Below, piece after piece: positions 29,669-38,018 of a stretch of DNA of 64,000 nt. The notes below the pieces were generated by a model. It was given only the letters and a program-made list of their open reading frames with translations. It was not told where the DNA came from and did no database searches. Every line of letters begins with the position of its first letter. Position 1 is the stretch's first letter. The position numbers were made by a program, and so were the translations under genes. Location: the NCBI RefSeq assembly GCF_016735685.1, contig NZ_JAERRA010000001.1, positions 1,860,001-1,924,000 on the forward strand, read 5' to 3'. This DNA is from Piscinibacter lacus (lineage in GTDB: Bacteria; Pseudomonadota; Gammaproteobacteria; Burkholderiales; Burkholderiaceae_C).

Positions 29669-30666
29669 GACAGCAGCAGCGCCAGCAGCGCAGCGCCGCC
29701 CAGCAGCGGCGCCAGCGCATGGCGCGTTTCGGCCGGATGCGCCATGGCCGGGTCCAGCAGCAGCTCGCGCAGCGCGGCCGGATCGCCCAGGCGCTGGTAG
29801 CCCAGCTTCAGGCCGCCGGCCAGGTCGCGCAGGTACTCGCCGCGCAGGGCCGACAGGTGTTCCTTGCCCGGCACCACGCCCGGGATGGGCTGCACGGGCT
29901 TGTCGGCCTCGGTGTCGACCAGGGACTCGCCGGTGCCGCCCCGGCCCAGGCTGCGCGGGTCGACCTGCATGACCTCGTTGGCTCCCCAGAAGCCCAGCGG
30001 CCGGCCGGCCGGGTCCGAACGCGGGATGGGCGCAAGCGTGTCGCCACCCACGCCCAGCACCATGCCCCGCACCTCGCCCGGCGTGCCCGGGAAATTGGGC
30101 CGGTAGCGCGGATTGACCGGCGGGGATTCATGGCCGTCGCTGATGAAGAGCAGGGCCGGTTTCTCCGGCAGGCCGGCCGCGATCGCGACGCCGCCGAACA
30201 GGCCCTTGGCCACCTCGCTGTTGCCCGTCCAGGCCATGCGGCCGTCGATGCGCGCCAGGGTGTCCTTCAGCTCGCGGTAGTTGCCGCAGACCTCGACCGG
30301 CGCCAGCAGCAGGAAGCTGCGCGATTCGGTGAACAGGCCCAGGCCGAGCCGGGAGCCGCAGGGCAGCTCGCCGATCAGGCCGTCGAGCTGGCGCTTGGCC
30401 GCCTGCAGCCGGCTGATGAGCTGGGTGGAGCCGTCGGCCGCGGTGACCGGCATGTCGCGCACGTCCATGCTCTGGGTCACGTCGAGCACGATGACCCAGT
30501 CATGCCGCTGCCCCGGCCCGGGCAGTTGCGGATCCAGCAGGGCCAGCAACAGCAGGCCCAGGGCCAGCGGACGCAGCAGGGCGTGACGGGGCCGCAGCAG
30601 GCCCGGCAGCCGGGCGCGCCAGCCGGGTCGCGGCAGCGCGGGGGCCTCGCGCAGGGCCTCGCTCAT
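29611..30666 (-). CDS. VWA-domain membrane protein, MxaL-like
   Basis: 351 residues. Basic N-terminus, a membrane helix at about 30-48 (LLRPLALGLLLLALLDP), a von Willebrand A domain in the periplasm (about 55-250), and a C-terminal helix near 322-340. The MIDAS-like motif is DVTQSMDVRDMP, with Thr where the canonical DxSxS has Ser. SRLQAAKRQLDGLIGELPCG, LFTESRSFLLLAPV and LFISDGHESP follow. Length and place (last gene after a TPR-like gene) match MxaL of methanol-dehydrogenase clusters, thought to help insert calcium or assemble the enzyme. ATGA overlap with the upstream gene. BatA/BatB-like aerotolerance proteins are an alternative label. Confidence 0.75.
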   Translation of the reverse strand: MSEALREAPALPRPGWRARLPGLLRPRHALLRPLALGLLLLALLDPQLPGPGQRHDWVIVLDVTQSMDVRDMPVTAADGSTQLISRLQAAKRQLDGLIGELPCGSRLGLGLFTESRSFLLLAPVEVCGNYRELKDTLARIDGRMAWTGNSEVAKGLFGGVAIAAGLPEKPALLFISDGHESPPVNPRYRPNFPGTPGEVRGMVLGVGGDTLAPIPRSDPAGRPLGFWGANEVMQVDPRSLGRGGTGESLVDTEADKPVQPIPGVVPGKEHLSALRGEYLRDLAGGLKLGYQRLGDPAALRELLLDPAMAHPAETRHALAPLLGGAALLALLLSYLPPPSAWRLRAWRRPQR

Positions 30667-31418
30667 GGCAGGCCTTGCGACACGCCGCGCATGGTGGTGG
30701 CCGCCCGCTCGGCGTTCTCGGGCGGGCCGGCAGCCTCGCTGTCGTCCTGCTCCGGGTCGGGCAGCAGGCGCTGGGCGCGCTCGAAGTTGTAGCGCGCCGG
30801 CCAGTGCGCCGGGTCGAGGCGCAGCACTTGGCGGTAGCCCTCCTTGGCCAGCTCGATCACGGGCACGGCCAGGCCGGGCGACGGTGATTCGCGCAGCTTG
30901 AAGGCCTGCTGCATAAGCACATTGCCGCTGTTGTAGCGGGCTGGCAGGCCCAGGCGCGGGTCCTCGATCAGGCTGCGGTAGCGGGCCAGGGCGGCCTCGT
31001 GCTCGCCGGCCGCAGCCAGGACCTGGGCTTCGGCAAAGCGCCATTCGCGCGGCACATCCTCATCCAGCCAGGCCGGCCGGGCGACCGGGGCGGACGCGGC
31101 CGAGGCAGGCTCGGAAACCGGCTCTGCCGCGGGCACCGCGGCCGGTCCCACCTGCGCCAGGGCATGGCGAAGTGCGGCCTGCACCGCTTCCGGCTCGGTC
31201 TGGAGCGCGGCGATGCGGGCATCCCAGTGGGCCGCCTCGCGCAAGATCAGGACTTCCCGGCCCGCCAGCAGGGCAAGCACCGCCGCGGCGGCCCAGGCCA
31301 GGCGCAGCCGCCTCCGGGCGCGGGCCAGGGCCGAGGCGGCGAGCTGCTGCTGGCGGGCACGCCGGTCGGCGCGGATGGGGGTGGGGGCCGGTATCGCCGG
31401 CCCGGCCAGGGGCTTCAT
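30663..31418 (-). CDS. TPR-like membrane protein, MxaK-like
   Basis: 251 residues. A membrane helix near 33-50 (LAWAAAAVLALLAGREVLIL) is followed by an Ala/Pro/Ser-rich spacer and a helical-repeat region with TPR character: FAEAQVLAAAGEHEAALARY, ARYNSGNVLMQQAF and GYRQVLRLDPAHWPARYNFE. In the mxa operons MxaK occupies this slot between the two VWA proteins. The ATG at 31418 gives the 4-bp overlap seen throughout this operon; an ATG at 31424 would add two residues. Its 3' end again overlaps the next gene by 4 bp. Function is inferred from position. Confidence 0.7.
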   Translation of the reverse strand: MKPLAGPAIPAPTPIRADRRARQQQLAASALARARRRLRLAWAAAAVLALLAGREVLILREAAHWDARIAALQTEPEAVQAALRHALAQVGPAAVPAAEPVSEPASAASAPVARPAWLDEDVPREWRFAEAQVLAAAGEHEAALARYRSLIEDPRLGLPARYNSGNVLMQQAFKLRESPSPGLAVPVIELAKEGYRQVLRLDPAHWPARYNFERAQRLLPDPEQDDSEAAGPPENAERAATTMRGVSQGLP

Positions 31419-32449
31419 CGCCATGCCGGCAACTCCTTCCAGCGGGCCAGGCACAGCAGGGCCACCGCCCCGGCCGCGAGGGCATAGGCCAGCGGCGCAT
31501 AGGAAGCGCGGGGCACCGTGTCGGTGTAGGTGATGGGCAGGTTCTCCAGGCGGCTCACGTCGGCCACAGCACGTTCCAGGGCATCGGGGTTCTCGGCCTC
31601 GTAGGCGCGGTAGGGCACGCCCAGGTTCTTGAAGTAGCTGTGCAGGAAGTACTCGGGCACGGCCTCGGCGTTCTCCGGGCTCAGGCCCTCGGCCTCGCTC
31701 AAGCCCGGGCTGCGCGAGGAGCGGATGTAGATCCAGTACAGCGACACCCGGTAGCGCTGCATCAGCGTGGTCAGGCGCTCGCGCGCCACCGCATCCAGGT
31801 GGTCGCCGCCGTCCGAGACCAGCATCAGGATGCGCGAGCCGGTGTAGGGCCGCTGCTCGAAGAAGGCCAGGCCTTCCTGCAGGGCCTGGCCGATGTCGGT
31901 CTCCGAGATGCCCCGACCCACCTGGCCGGCGGCGATGGCGGCCTTCACCGCCTCGGGCTTCTCGGTGAAGTCCAGAACCCGCATCGGCAGCGTGCTGAAG
32001 ACGACCATGCCGAAGCGGTCGTTGGGCCGCTGGTTGACGAACTGGGTCAGCACGCGGCGCGCCGCCTCGCCCTTGTTGCGGTCGGCCACCGCCTTCTCGC
32101 CCGAGAGGCTGAAGTAGGGGCTGTAGTTGCCGCCGACGCCCAGGCCGTCGCGGGCCTTGCCGAAGGCCTGGTCCATGCTGCGGCTGCGGTCGAGCAGCAG
32201 CACGATCTCGGCGCCCTGCCCTTGCCGCTCGACCTGGCGCTCGGGCCGGTAGGGGCCGGCCAGGGCCAGCAGCAGCGCAGCCAGCGCGGTGAAGCCGGCG
32301 GCGCGCAAGCCGCGGTCCAGCCAGCGCGACGCGGCGTCCTCGGGCAGCAGGGCCAGGCTGGAATAGCCCAGCCGCGCCGCAAACGGCCGCCACAGCGGCA
32401 GCAGGGCCAGCGGAAGCAGCAGCAGCCACAGCGGATGTTCGAGGTTCAT
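31415..32449 (-). CDS. VWA-domain membrane protein, MxaC-like
   Basis: 344 residues. Starts MNLEHPLWLLLLPLALLPLW, a membrane segment of the BatA/aerotolerance-regulator N-terminal type, a second helix near 55-72, a VWA domain with a full MIDAS (DRSRSMDQ) from about 82 to 280, and a last helix near 315-335. LTQFVNQRPNDRFGMVVFST and MLVSDGGDHLD are typical VWA segments. In mxa clusters MxaC lies in this position after MxaA. Both ends overlap neighbours by 4 bp, so expression is tightly coupled. The periplasmic VWA domain probably contacts a maturing client protein. Confidence 0.78.
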   Translation of the reverse strand: MNLEHPLWLLLLPLALLPLWRPFAARLGYSSLALLPEDAASRWLDRGLRAAGFTALAALLLALAGPYRPERQVERQGQGAEIVLLLDRSRSMDQAFGKARDGLGVGGNYSPYFSLSGEKAVADRNKGEAARRVLTQFVNQRPNDRFGMVVFSTLPMRVLDFTEKPEAVKAAIAAGQVGRGISETDIGQALQEGLAFFEQRPYTGSRILMLVSDGGDHLDAVARERLTTLMQRYRVSLYWIYIRSSRSPGLSEAEGLSPENAEAVPEYFLHSYFKNLGVPYRAYEAENPDALERAVADVSRLENLPITYTDTVPRASYAPLAYALAAGAVALLCLARWKELPAWR

Positions 32450-33621
32450 GCGCCCTCCCCGGCTCCGGCCAGGCTCTCGGGCGCCAGCTTCTCGACGGCT
32501 GCCAGGCCCTCGGCCAGGCGGCGCAGGCGGGCCAGGTCCCAGCCCTCGGCCGGCCCCGCCTGCGGCAGGAAGAACAGGGTCTCCGAGGCGGCATGGAAGG
32601 CGTGCAGCTCGTCCGCCAGCGGCGCCAGGCCGGGCCGGGTGCGCAAGTAGTCGGGCAGGTCGCGGGCTAGCAGGTTGCGGCCGGCCTGCTCGCGCAGCGC
32701 GGCATGCAGCCGGGCGAAGACGGCCCGCGCATCCACCGCCAGGGCCTGGGCGGGCAGCGCGGCCAGTTCGCGGCGCAGGCGGGCAAAAGGCTGGCGGCGG
32801 CGCAGCAGGTAAGGCCGCAGCAGCAGCACCCAGGCCAGGCCACCCAGCAGGCCGGCCAGCCCGGTCAGCCACAGGCCCAGGCGCAGCCGGGCCGCCCGGG
32901 TGTCGAGAGCGGGGGCCAGGGCATCGGGCTGCAGATCGTCCAGGCCGCGGCGCCGAGACGCTTCGGCCGGACCCAGCGCCGCCACTTGCAGCGGCCAGGC
33001 GTCGATGCGCAGGGTCTGGACCCGGCCGCCGGCCACCGGCTCGAAGTCCAGCAGCACCGGCGGCAGCTCCAGCACGCGCGGCTGCAGGGGCGCGGCGAAG
33101 AGCTGGTAGCGCAGCACCAGGGTCTGGCGCGCCGCGGTGTGGGGGCCCTGGTGCTCCACCGCCCGCAGCTCGATGGCCTGGCCGCGCCGGCCGGGCACGG
33201 GCAGGCTGTCGCCGCGCAGGCGCAGGCCCGCGGGCAGTTGCAGGTGGATGCGGCGCGTCACCACGTCGCCGACCAGGTGGCCGTAGGCGCGGGGCTCGTC
33301 CACTTGATGCGTCAGGCCCACCGGCGGAGGCGGCGGGGGGGGCGGCGCGGGCTGGGGCGGCGCCGTGACGGGCAAGCCCTCGGCCTGCGACGCAGCCGCC
33401 GAGGCGGCGGGTGCAGAGACGTCCGCCGGGCCTGTCGCCACCGCCTCGGCCACTGGGCCGCTTGCAGCGGCCGAGGCCGCCAAGTCGGCCTGCGCCAGCG
33501 CCGTCCCGGCGCCGGCGGCCAGCAGGCCGAGCAGCAGGCAGGCGGCAGCGCCCTGGCCAAGCGCCAGCCCGGCCGCAGGCCGTCCGCGGGCCCGCAGGTG
33601 CGGATCAGCCGGCAGCGCCAT
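32446..33621 (-). CDS. Exported membrane-anchored protein, MxaA-like
   Basis: 391 residues. Signal peptide (GQGAAACLLLGLLAAGAGTALAQ), an Ala/Pro-rich low-complexity segment ending in a proline run, a periplasmic beta-rich domain (about 90-225; HQVDEPRAYGHLVGDVVTRRI, FAAPLQPRVLELPPVLLDFEP), a membrane helix near 258-277 and a cytoplasmic helical domain with HAFHAASETLFFLP near the end. The position between DUF58 and VWA genes and the layout match MxaA, implicated in calcium delivery to methanol dehydrogenase. The start is uncertain: 33621 overlaps the upstream gene by 17 bp; longer starts exist at 33642 and 33657. Confidence 0.65.
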   Translation of the reverse strand: MALPADPHLRARGRPAAGLALGQGAAACLLLGLLAAGAGTALAQADLAASAAASGPVAEAVATGPADVSAPAASAAASQAEGLPVTAPPQPAPPPPPPPPVGLTHQVDEPRAYGHLVGDVVTRRIHLQLPAGLRLRGDSLPVPGRRGQAIELRAVEHQGPHTAARQTLVLRYQLFAAPLQPRVLELPPVLLDFEPVAGGRVQTLRIDAWPLQVAALGPAEASRRRGLDDLQPDALAPALDTRAARLRLGLWLTGLAGLLGGLAWVLLLRPYLLRRRQPFARLRRELAALPAQALAVDARAVFARLHAALREQAGRNLLARDLPDYLRTRPGLAPLADELHAFHAASETLFFLPQAGPAEGWDLARLRRLAEGLAAVEKLAPESLAGAGEGA

Positions 33622-34471
33622 AGAAATACGCGGTGACCGCATCGGGATCGTGGCCATCGGCCAAGTAAAGGGGCCGCAAACGGTGGCGGCGGAACAGGCC
33701 GCCCAGCAGGGCGCGGCGCTCGTCTTCCAGCCGGCTCCAGCGTTCGCGCAGGGCGGGTCGCAGCCAGACCAGGCGCTGCTCGCCGGTCTCAGGGTCCCAC
33801 AACGGCGCCAGGCCGTGGCCGGGCGGCAGATTGAATTCGGTGGGGTCCCAGACGATCACCGGCACCACGGCATGGCCGGCCAGGCTGGCGAGCAGGGCTT
33901 CGATCTGCGCTTCGGGCAGGTGGAAATCGGACAGCAGGAAGACCAGGCTGCGTTCGCGCCGCAGATGCTGGTGGGCGCGCAGCAGGCCGGCGGCGCCGGC
34001 GTCGTCGCGGCGGTCGGCCAGTTGCAGGCCGCGCAGGCGATCGCCCAGGCCCAGGCCGGCGCCGCGGGCGCGGGTCAGGGGCAGCAGCAGCTCGCGGCGT
34101 ACGGCATGGTCGCAGCCGATGAAGCCGAAGGCATCGCCGCAGCGGTAGGCGGCATAGGCCAGGCCCTCGGCGAAATCGGCCAGGGTGTCGAGCTTGCGGT
34201 GCCGGCCGACGAAACCCATCGAGGCCGACAGGTCGGCGATCAGCATCACCTTGGTGGCCATGCGCTGGGCATAGACCCGCACCAGCCAGTTCTCGAAGGG
34301 ATCGCGCAGGCTGGCGTGGATGTCGATGCGGCGTGCATCCGGCGCATCGGCCAGGGGCAGGTGGCGGCGGAACTCGAAGCCGCTCTCGCCGCGCGGGCTG
34401 CGGTGGGCGCCGGGAAAGTGGCCGGCGGCCGGCCCGGGCAGGCGGTAGTGAAACTCGCGCCGGGCCGTCAT
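33605..34471 (-). CDS. DUF58 protein, MxaS-like
   Basis: 288-residue cytoplasmic DUF58 protein with a VWA-like fold. GESGFEFRRHLPLADAPDARRIDIHAS matches the DUF58 N-terminal region that fits complexes with MoxR ATPases (written here in part only), and VMLIADLSASMGF supplies a DxSxS MIDAS motif. FLLSDFHLPEAQIEALL and VVPVIVWDPTEF follow. No transmembrane helix is seen. In mxa operons MxaS follows MxaR. It lies 46 bp downstream of the MoxR gene and overlaps the MxaA-like gene by 17 bp. Confidence 0.78.
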   Translation of the reverse strand: MTARREFHYRLPGPAAGHFPGAHRSPRGESGFEFRRHLPLADAPDARRIDIHASLRDPFENWLVRVYAQRMATKVMLIADLSASMGFVGRHRKLDTLADFAEGLAYAAYRCGDAFGFIGCDHAVRRELLLPLTRARGAGLGLGDRLRGLQLADRRDDAGAAGLLRAHQHLRRERSLVFLLSDFHLPEAQIEALLASLAGHAVVPVIVWDPTEFNLPPGHGLAPLWDPETGEQRLVWLRPALRERWSRLEDERRALLGGLFRRHRLRPLYLADGHDPDAVTAYFYGAAG

Positions 34472-34517
34472 CGGGGTCCGGGGGCAGTGGGTGCGTGCCG
34501 CGGGCCTCGGGCCCGCC

Positions 34518-35558
34518 TCATGGCGCGGGCACCTGGGCCAGCAGGCCCTGCATCAGGGCCGGGGCCAGCTCGGCGCGGCGCAGCTCGTGCACGGGCTGGA
34601 AGCACAGGCGGTGCGCCATCACCTCGGGGAAGACGGCCTGGATGTCCTGCGGCAGCACATGGCTGCGGCCCTCGATCCAGGCGGCCACGCGGGCGGCCTG
34701 CAGCAGCATGCCGATGCCGCGCGGGCTGGCGCCGGCCAGCACAAGATCGGCCGTGTCCACGTCCAGCGCGTCCAGGCGGATGCCGTGATCCTGCGGCCGG
34801 GCCGTGGCTTGCCAAAGCCGCAGCACATAGCGCTGCAAGGTCTCGCTGGCCGCCACGCCGCGCTGGATGGCGGCCGCCAGCTCGATCAGGCCGTCCATGT
34901 CGACGACGCCGGAGGGCAGCGCGCCAATGAGCGCATCGGTGTCGTGGAAGCGCGGGTCGAAGGCCAGGGCAAGCCGGGCCTCCTCGTCGGCCGGCGCGTC
35001 GATGGCGATCTCCATCATGAAGCGGTCGCGGGCGGCCGAGGCGATCTCGAAGGTCTCCTCGCGCTCGACCCGGTTGCGGTCGGCAAACACCTGAAGGCGC
35101 GGGAAGCGCCACTCGCGGTTGAAGGCCTGCACGCTGCGCTCGGCCATGGCGCGCAGCAGCAGGGCATGCACCTGGGGCCGGGCGCGGTTGATCTCGTTGA
35201 AGAAGAAGATCGCGAGCCGGTCGGCCTCGCGCAGCAGCGGTCCGGCTTCCACGGCCGGGCGGCCCTCGGCGCTGATGTAGGTGTGATACAGCAGGTCGTT
35301 GGGCATCAGGTCCACCGTGCCCTCGATGCGGCCGAAGCCGCCGCCCATGGCCTGGGCGAAGGCCCGCAGCAGCGTCGTCTTGCCCACGCCCACATCGCCC
35401 TGCAGCAGCACATGGCCACGCGCGAAGACGGCTGTGGTGATGCGCCGGATCGCCCGGGCCTGGCCCACCACCGCACCCGCCACCGCCGTCTCCAGGGCCA
35501 GCGCCTGGGCGCGGCCATCACTCATCAAGCGCTCATCGCGATCCATCGGGGCAGGCAT
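34518..35558 (-). CDS. MoxR family AAA ATPase, MxaR-like
   Basis: 346-residue MoxR AAA+ ATPase, a chaperone-type ATPase that works with VWA proteins in maturation of protein complexes. Walker A GDVGVGKTTLL, Walker B IFFFNEINRA, PLLREADRLA and sensor region DRNRVEREETFEI are clear; the lid domain carries LVLAGASPRGIGMLLQAARV. The start at 35558 has GAGGA at 9 nt; later in-frame ATGs at 35546 and 35525 are possible. First gene of the six-gene operon; the 187 bp upstream hold no recognisable -10/-35 or other gene. Confidence 0.88.
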   Translation of the reverse strand: MPAPMDRDERLMSDGRAQALALETAVAGAVVGQARAIRRITTAVFARGHVLLQGDVGVGKTTLLRAFAQAMGGGFGRIEGTVDLMPNDLLYHTYISAEGRPAVEAGPLLREADRLAIFFFNEINRARPQVHALLLRAMAERSVQAFNREWRFPRLQVFADRNRVEREETFEIASAARDRFMMEIAIDAPADEEARLALAFDPRFHDTDALIGALPSGVVDMDGLIELAAAIQRGVAASETLQRYVLRLWQATARPQDHGIRLDALDVDTADLVLAGASPRGIGMLLQAARVAAWIEGRSHVLPQDIQAVFPEVMAHRLCFQPVHELRRAELAPALMQGLLAQVPAP

Positions 35559-35745
35559 GCAGGTAAGTCCTCGGGCTCGGTCGCCGGGAGGAATGCCCGG
35601 CGCGGCGCGCGAGCATCGCTGCATGAGGCCTGCGGGGCAATCGGCAGCGGCCCGTAGTCGAGCAATCGTTAAGGATTCCCGGGTCGGGTCGAGCGCGCTG
35701 GCTCACTTGGTGACCGAGGGCGCGCGGGATCGAGCGACAGCCGGC

Positions 35746-37602
35746 TCAGGGCGCGGACAGGATCAAGCTGCGCAAGGTGGGGGCCAGGAACACCGCCCCG
35801 GCCTGGGTCAGGTGGCCGCCGTCGATGGTCACGATCAGGCCCTCGTCGGTGAACACCCGGCAGCGGCGGTGGTCGCCCTGGCAGAAGGGGTCCAGCAGTT
35901 CGGTCAGGTGCGGTGCAGGCACCGTGGCGCGGATACGCTCGCTCAGCCCGACGAAGTAGGGGTCGGCGGGCTGGAGGTGGCCCACGCGCTCCCCCTCGGG
36001 AATCTGAAGGGCCTGCTTCAGGTCGATGGTGCCGAAGTGCTTGGCGCCGAACACCCGCACCTTGAGGCCGTAGGTGGTCTCAAGGTTGCGGATGGTCTCG
36101 GGCAGCAGGTCGATCACCCAGTCGTACCAGCGCGCGACCAGCCAGATCTCGTCGGCCTCGCGCAGGATGGCGGCCATCTTCGGATGGTCGAGGCGGCCGA
36201 TGACCTTGCAGCGTTCCTCGCGCAGCGCGGGGATGAACTCGCTCAGGTCGCGGGCGACGAAGACATTGCCGCATTCGGCATTGATGCGCTTGGTCGAGAA
36301 CTGGAACTCACGCTCCAGACCGGCCTCGCGAAGGACGTTGTAGAAATCGCGCGCATGGCTGTCGCCGGCAATCACCACCTTGCGGCGCGGCGAGGCATCG
36401 AAAGCCCGGTATTGCGCCGCGTTGTAGGCCTCCTCGCTGTAAATCGCCGCATGCTCAAACTGGCGGATCACGGCCACATCCTGCGCGCTGTAGCGCAACT
36501 CGAATCCCCGGGTGCCGACAATCAGCGCGCCGATCAGCACAAAGGCCCCGCTACCCCAAGCCGTCGCCCTAAACAGCGTCCGCCGGGTGATGCCGCGGTT
36601 GAAACGGATCGGCGTCTCGACATAACGGTAGGTGAGAAAACTCAGCCCGAACACCAGCGGCAGGCTCAGCAGCAGGGCCATCACATCCTCATGGCCCATG
36701 TGACGCAAATAGGCAAAAACCGGCTGGTGCCACAGGTAAAGCGGGTAGGAGATCAAGCCGATGCCGACCAGCGGCCGCAGGGCCAAGGTCCGGCTGACGA
36801 GGTTGGATCGCTGGCCCGAAACAATCAGCATGGCCGCGCCACCCACCGGCACGGCGGCGGCAAGGCCGGGAAAGACGGTGGCATTGTCAAAAGCAAAGAT
36901 CGCATAGAGCAGCAGCGCCAGCCCGCCCGCCGCGAGGGTGGCCCCTGCACCGCGGCCGAGGGCCGGGCCGCGATGCAGGTAAAACGCACAGGCCGAACCG
37001 ACCAGCAGTTCCCAGATGCGGGTGAAGGGCAGGTAGAAGGCCGTTTCGAAATGCAGCCGGGTGACACACCAACTGGCGACCAGCGAAACGATGAAAATCA
37101 CGCTCAGTGCGCCGAAAGTCAGCTTGCGGCTGCGCGCCAGCAAGAAGGCGAGCAGCGGCGGAAAGAAAATGTAGAACTGCTCTTCAACCGCAAGGCTCCA
37201 GGTGTGCACCAGCGGCTTGAGGTCGACGGCAGCACCGAAATAGCCGCGCTCGCTCCAGAACAGGAAATTGGAGGCAAACAGCGGCGTCGCGATCAGGCTC
37301 TTGCCATAGGCTGCCATCTCGTTGGGCAGCAGCAGGGCATAGGCAAAGGGCAGGGTCACCAGCATCACGAAGAACAAGGCCGGGATGATTCTCCGGATGC
37401 GCCGCTCGTAGAACTGCAAGATGGAGAAGCTGCCCGCCTCGATGTCCTTGATCAGGATCGAAGTGATCAGGAAGCCGGAAATCACGAAGAAGATATCGAC
37501 GCCGACATAGCCGCCCTGGAACGCAGGGACGCCTGCATGGAAGAGGATGACGGGCAGGACGGCCAGGGAGCGCAGGCCGTCGATGTCGGGGCGGTAGTTC
37601 AC
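35746..37602 (-). CDS. Acyltransferase 3 with C-terminal SGNH domain (OafA type)
   Basis: 618-residue membrane O-acyltransferase. The N-terminal acyltransferase-3 domain (about 1-350) has about ten helices with YRPDIDGLRSLAVLPVILFHAG, the RxxR-type YERRIRRIIPALF and VEEQFYIFFPPLL motifs. The periplasmic SGNH domain (about 390-618) has GDSHARDF and the catalytic-type DGGHLT. Such proteins O-acetylate LPS O-antigen or other surface glycans. The start is GTG at 37602 with AGAAGGA 5 nt upstream. Codon use is visibly less GC-biased than in flanking genes, so it may be horizontally acquired. Divergent from a second acyltransferase gene. Confidence 0.88.
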   Translation of the reverse strand: MNYRPDIDGLRSLAVLPVILFHAGVPAFQGGYVGVDIFFVISGFLITSILIKDIEAGSFSILQFYERRIRRIIPALFFVMLVTLPFAYALLLPNEMAAYGKSLIATPLFASNFLFWSERGYFGAAVDLKPLVHTWSLAVEEQFYIFFPPLLAFLLARSRKLTFGALSVIFIVSLVASWCVTRLHFETAFYLPFTRIWELLVGSACAFYLHRGPALGRGAGATLAAGGLALLLYAIFAFDNATVFPGLAAAVPVGGAAMLIVSGQRSNLVSRTLALRPLVGIGLISYPLYLWHQPVFAYLRHMGHEDVMALLLSLPLVFGLSFLTYRYVETPIRFNRGITRRTLFRATAWGSGAFVLIGALIVGTRGFELRYSAQDVAVIRQFEHAAIYSEEAYNAAQYRAFDASPRRKVVIAGDSHARDFYNVLREAGLEREFQFSTKRINAECGNVFVARDLSEFIPALREERCKVIGRLDHPKMAAILREADEIWLVARWYDWVIDLLPETIRNLETTYGLKVRVFGAKHFGTIDLKQALQIPEGERVGHLQPADPYFVGLSERIRATVPAPHLTELLDPFCQGDHRRCRVFTDEGLIVTIDGGHLTQAGAVFLAPTLRSLILSAP

Positions 37603-37965
37603 TCGATTCCTTCTCAAAGCACTTGCGTCGTGGGGCAGGGCTGCTCTTCGGGCGCAGTCTTCCACGCCTGCCGTGAAACAGCCCGAGCGGTGGATGCAGA
37701 TCGCCCCTCGCCTGGCTGTCTCCGCAGCGCAACAGCTCAGCGTCCGGATTGTGCTTCAGCGGCGGTGCAGGAGGGCGACTGTGGCGCCGATGCCGCCCCA
37801 GGCAGGCCAACGGCAGCCTGCCGCCTTCCCGGCTCTTGGCTTGTTCCGGCGCAGCGAGGGCCGCCGCCCCCCGCCTTCTCAGGCGTTTTGGGCAGCCGCT
37901 TCAGGTCGGTCTGGCGCGCCGAGCCGCTTTCGCCACGAATGTCTACGGGTCGCTGTCTCGGCGGG

Positions 37966-37974
37966 TGATACAAT
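37966..37974 (+). promoter_or_regulatory. Extended -10 promoter candidate
   Basis: TGATACAAT (TGn plus TACAAT, five of six) lies 44 nt before the acyltransferase start. No matching -35. The 416-bp intergenic region (37603-38018) has a GC-rich centre with no gene seen and an AT-rich end containing this element. Confidence 0.35.
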
Positions 37975-38018
37975 ATTATTCAAAGACTTTCATAAAGAGA
38001 AGACAAGGATGTCCGATT

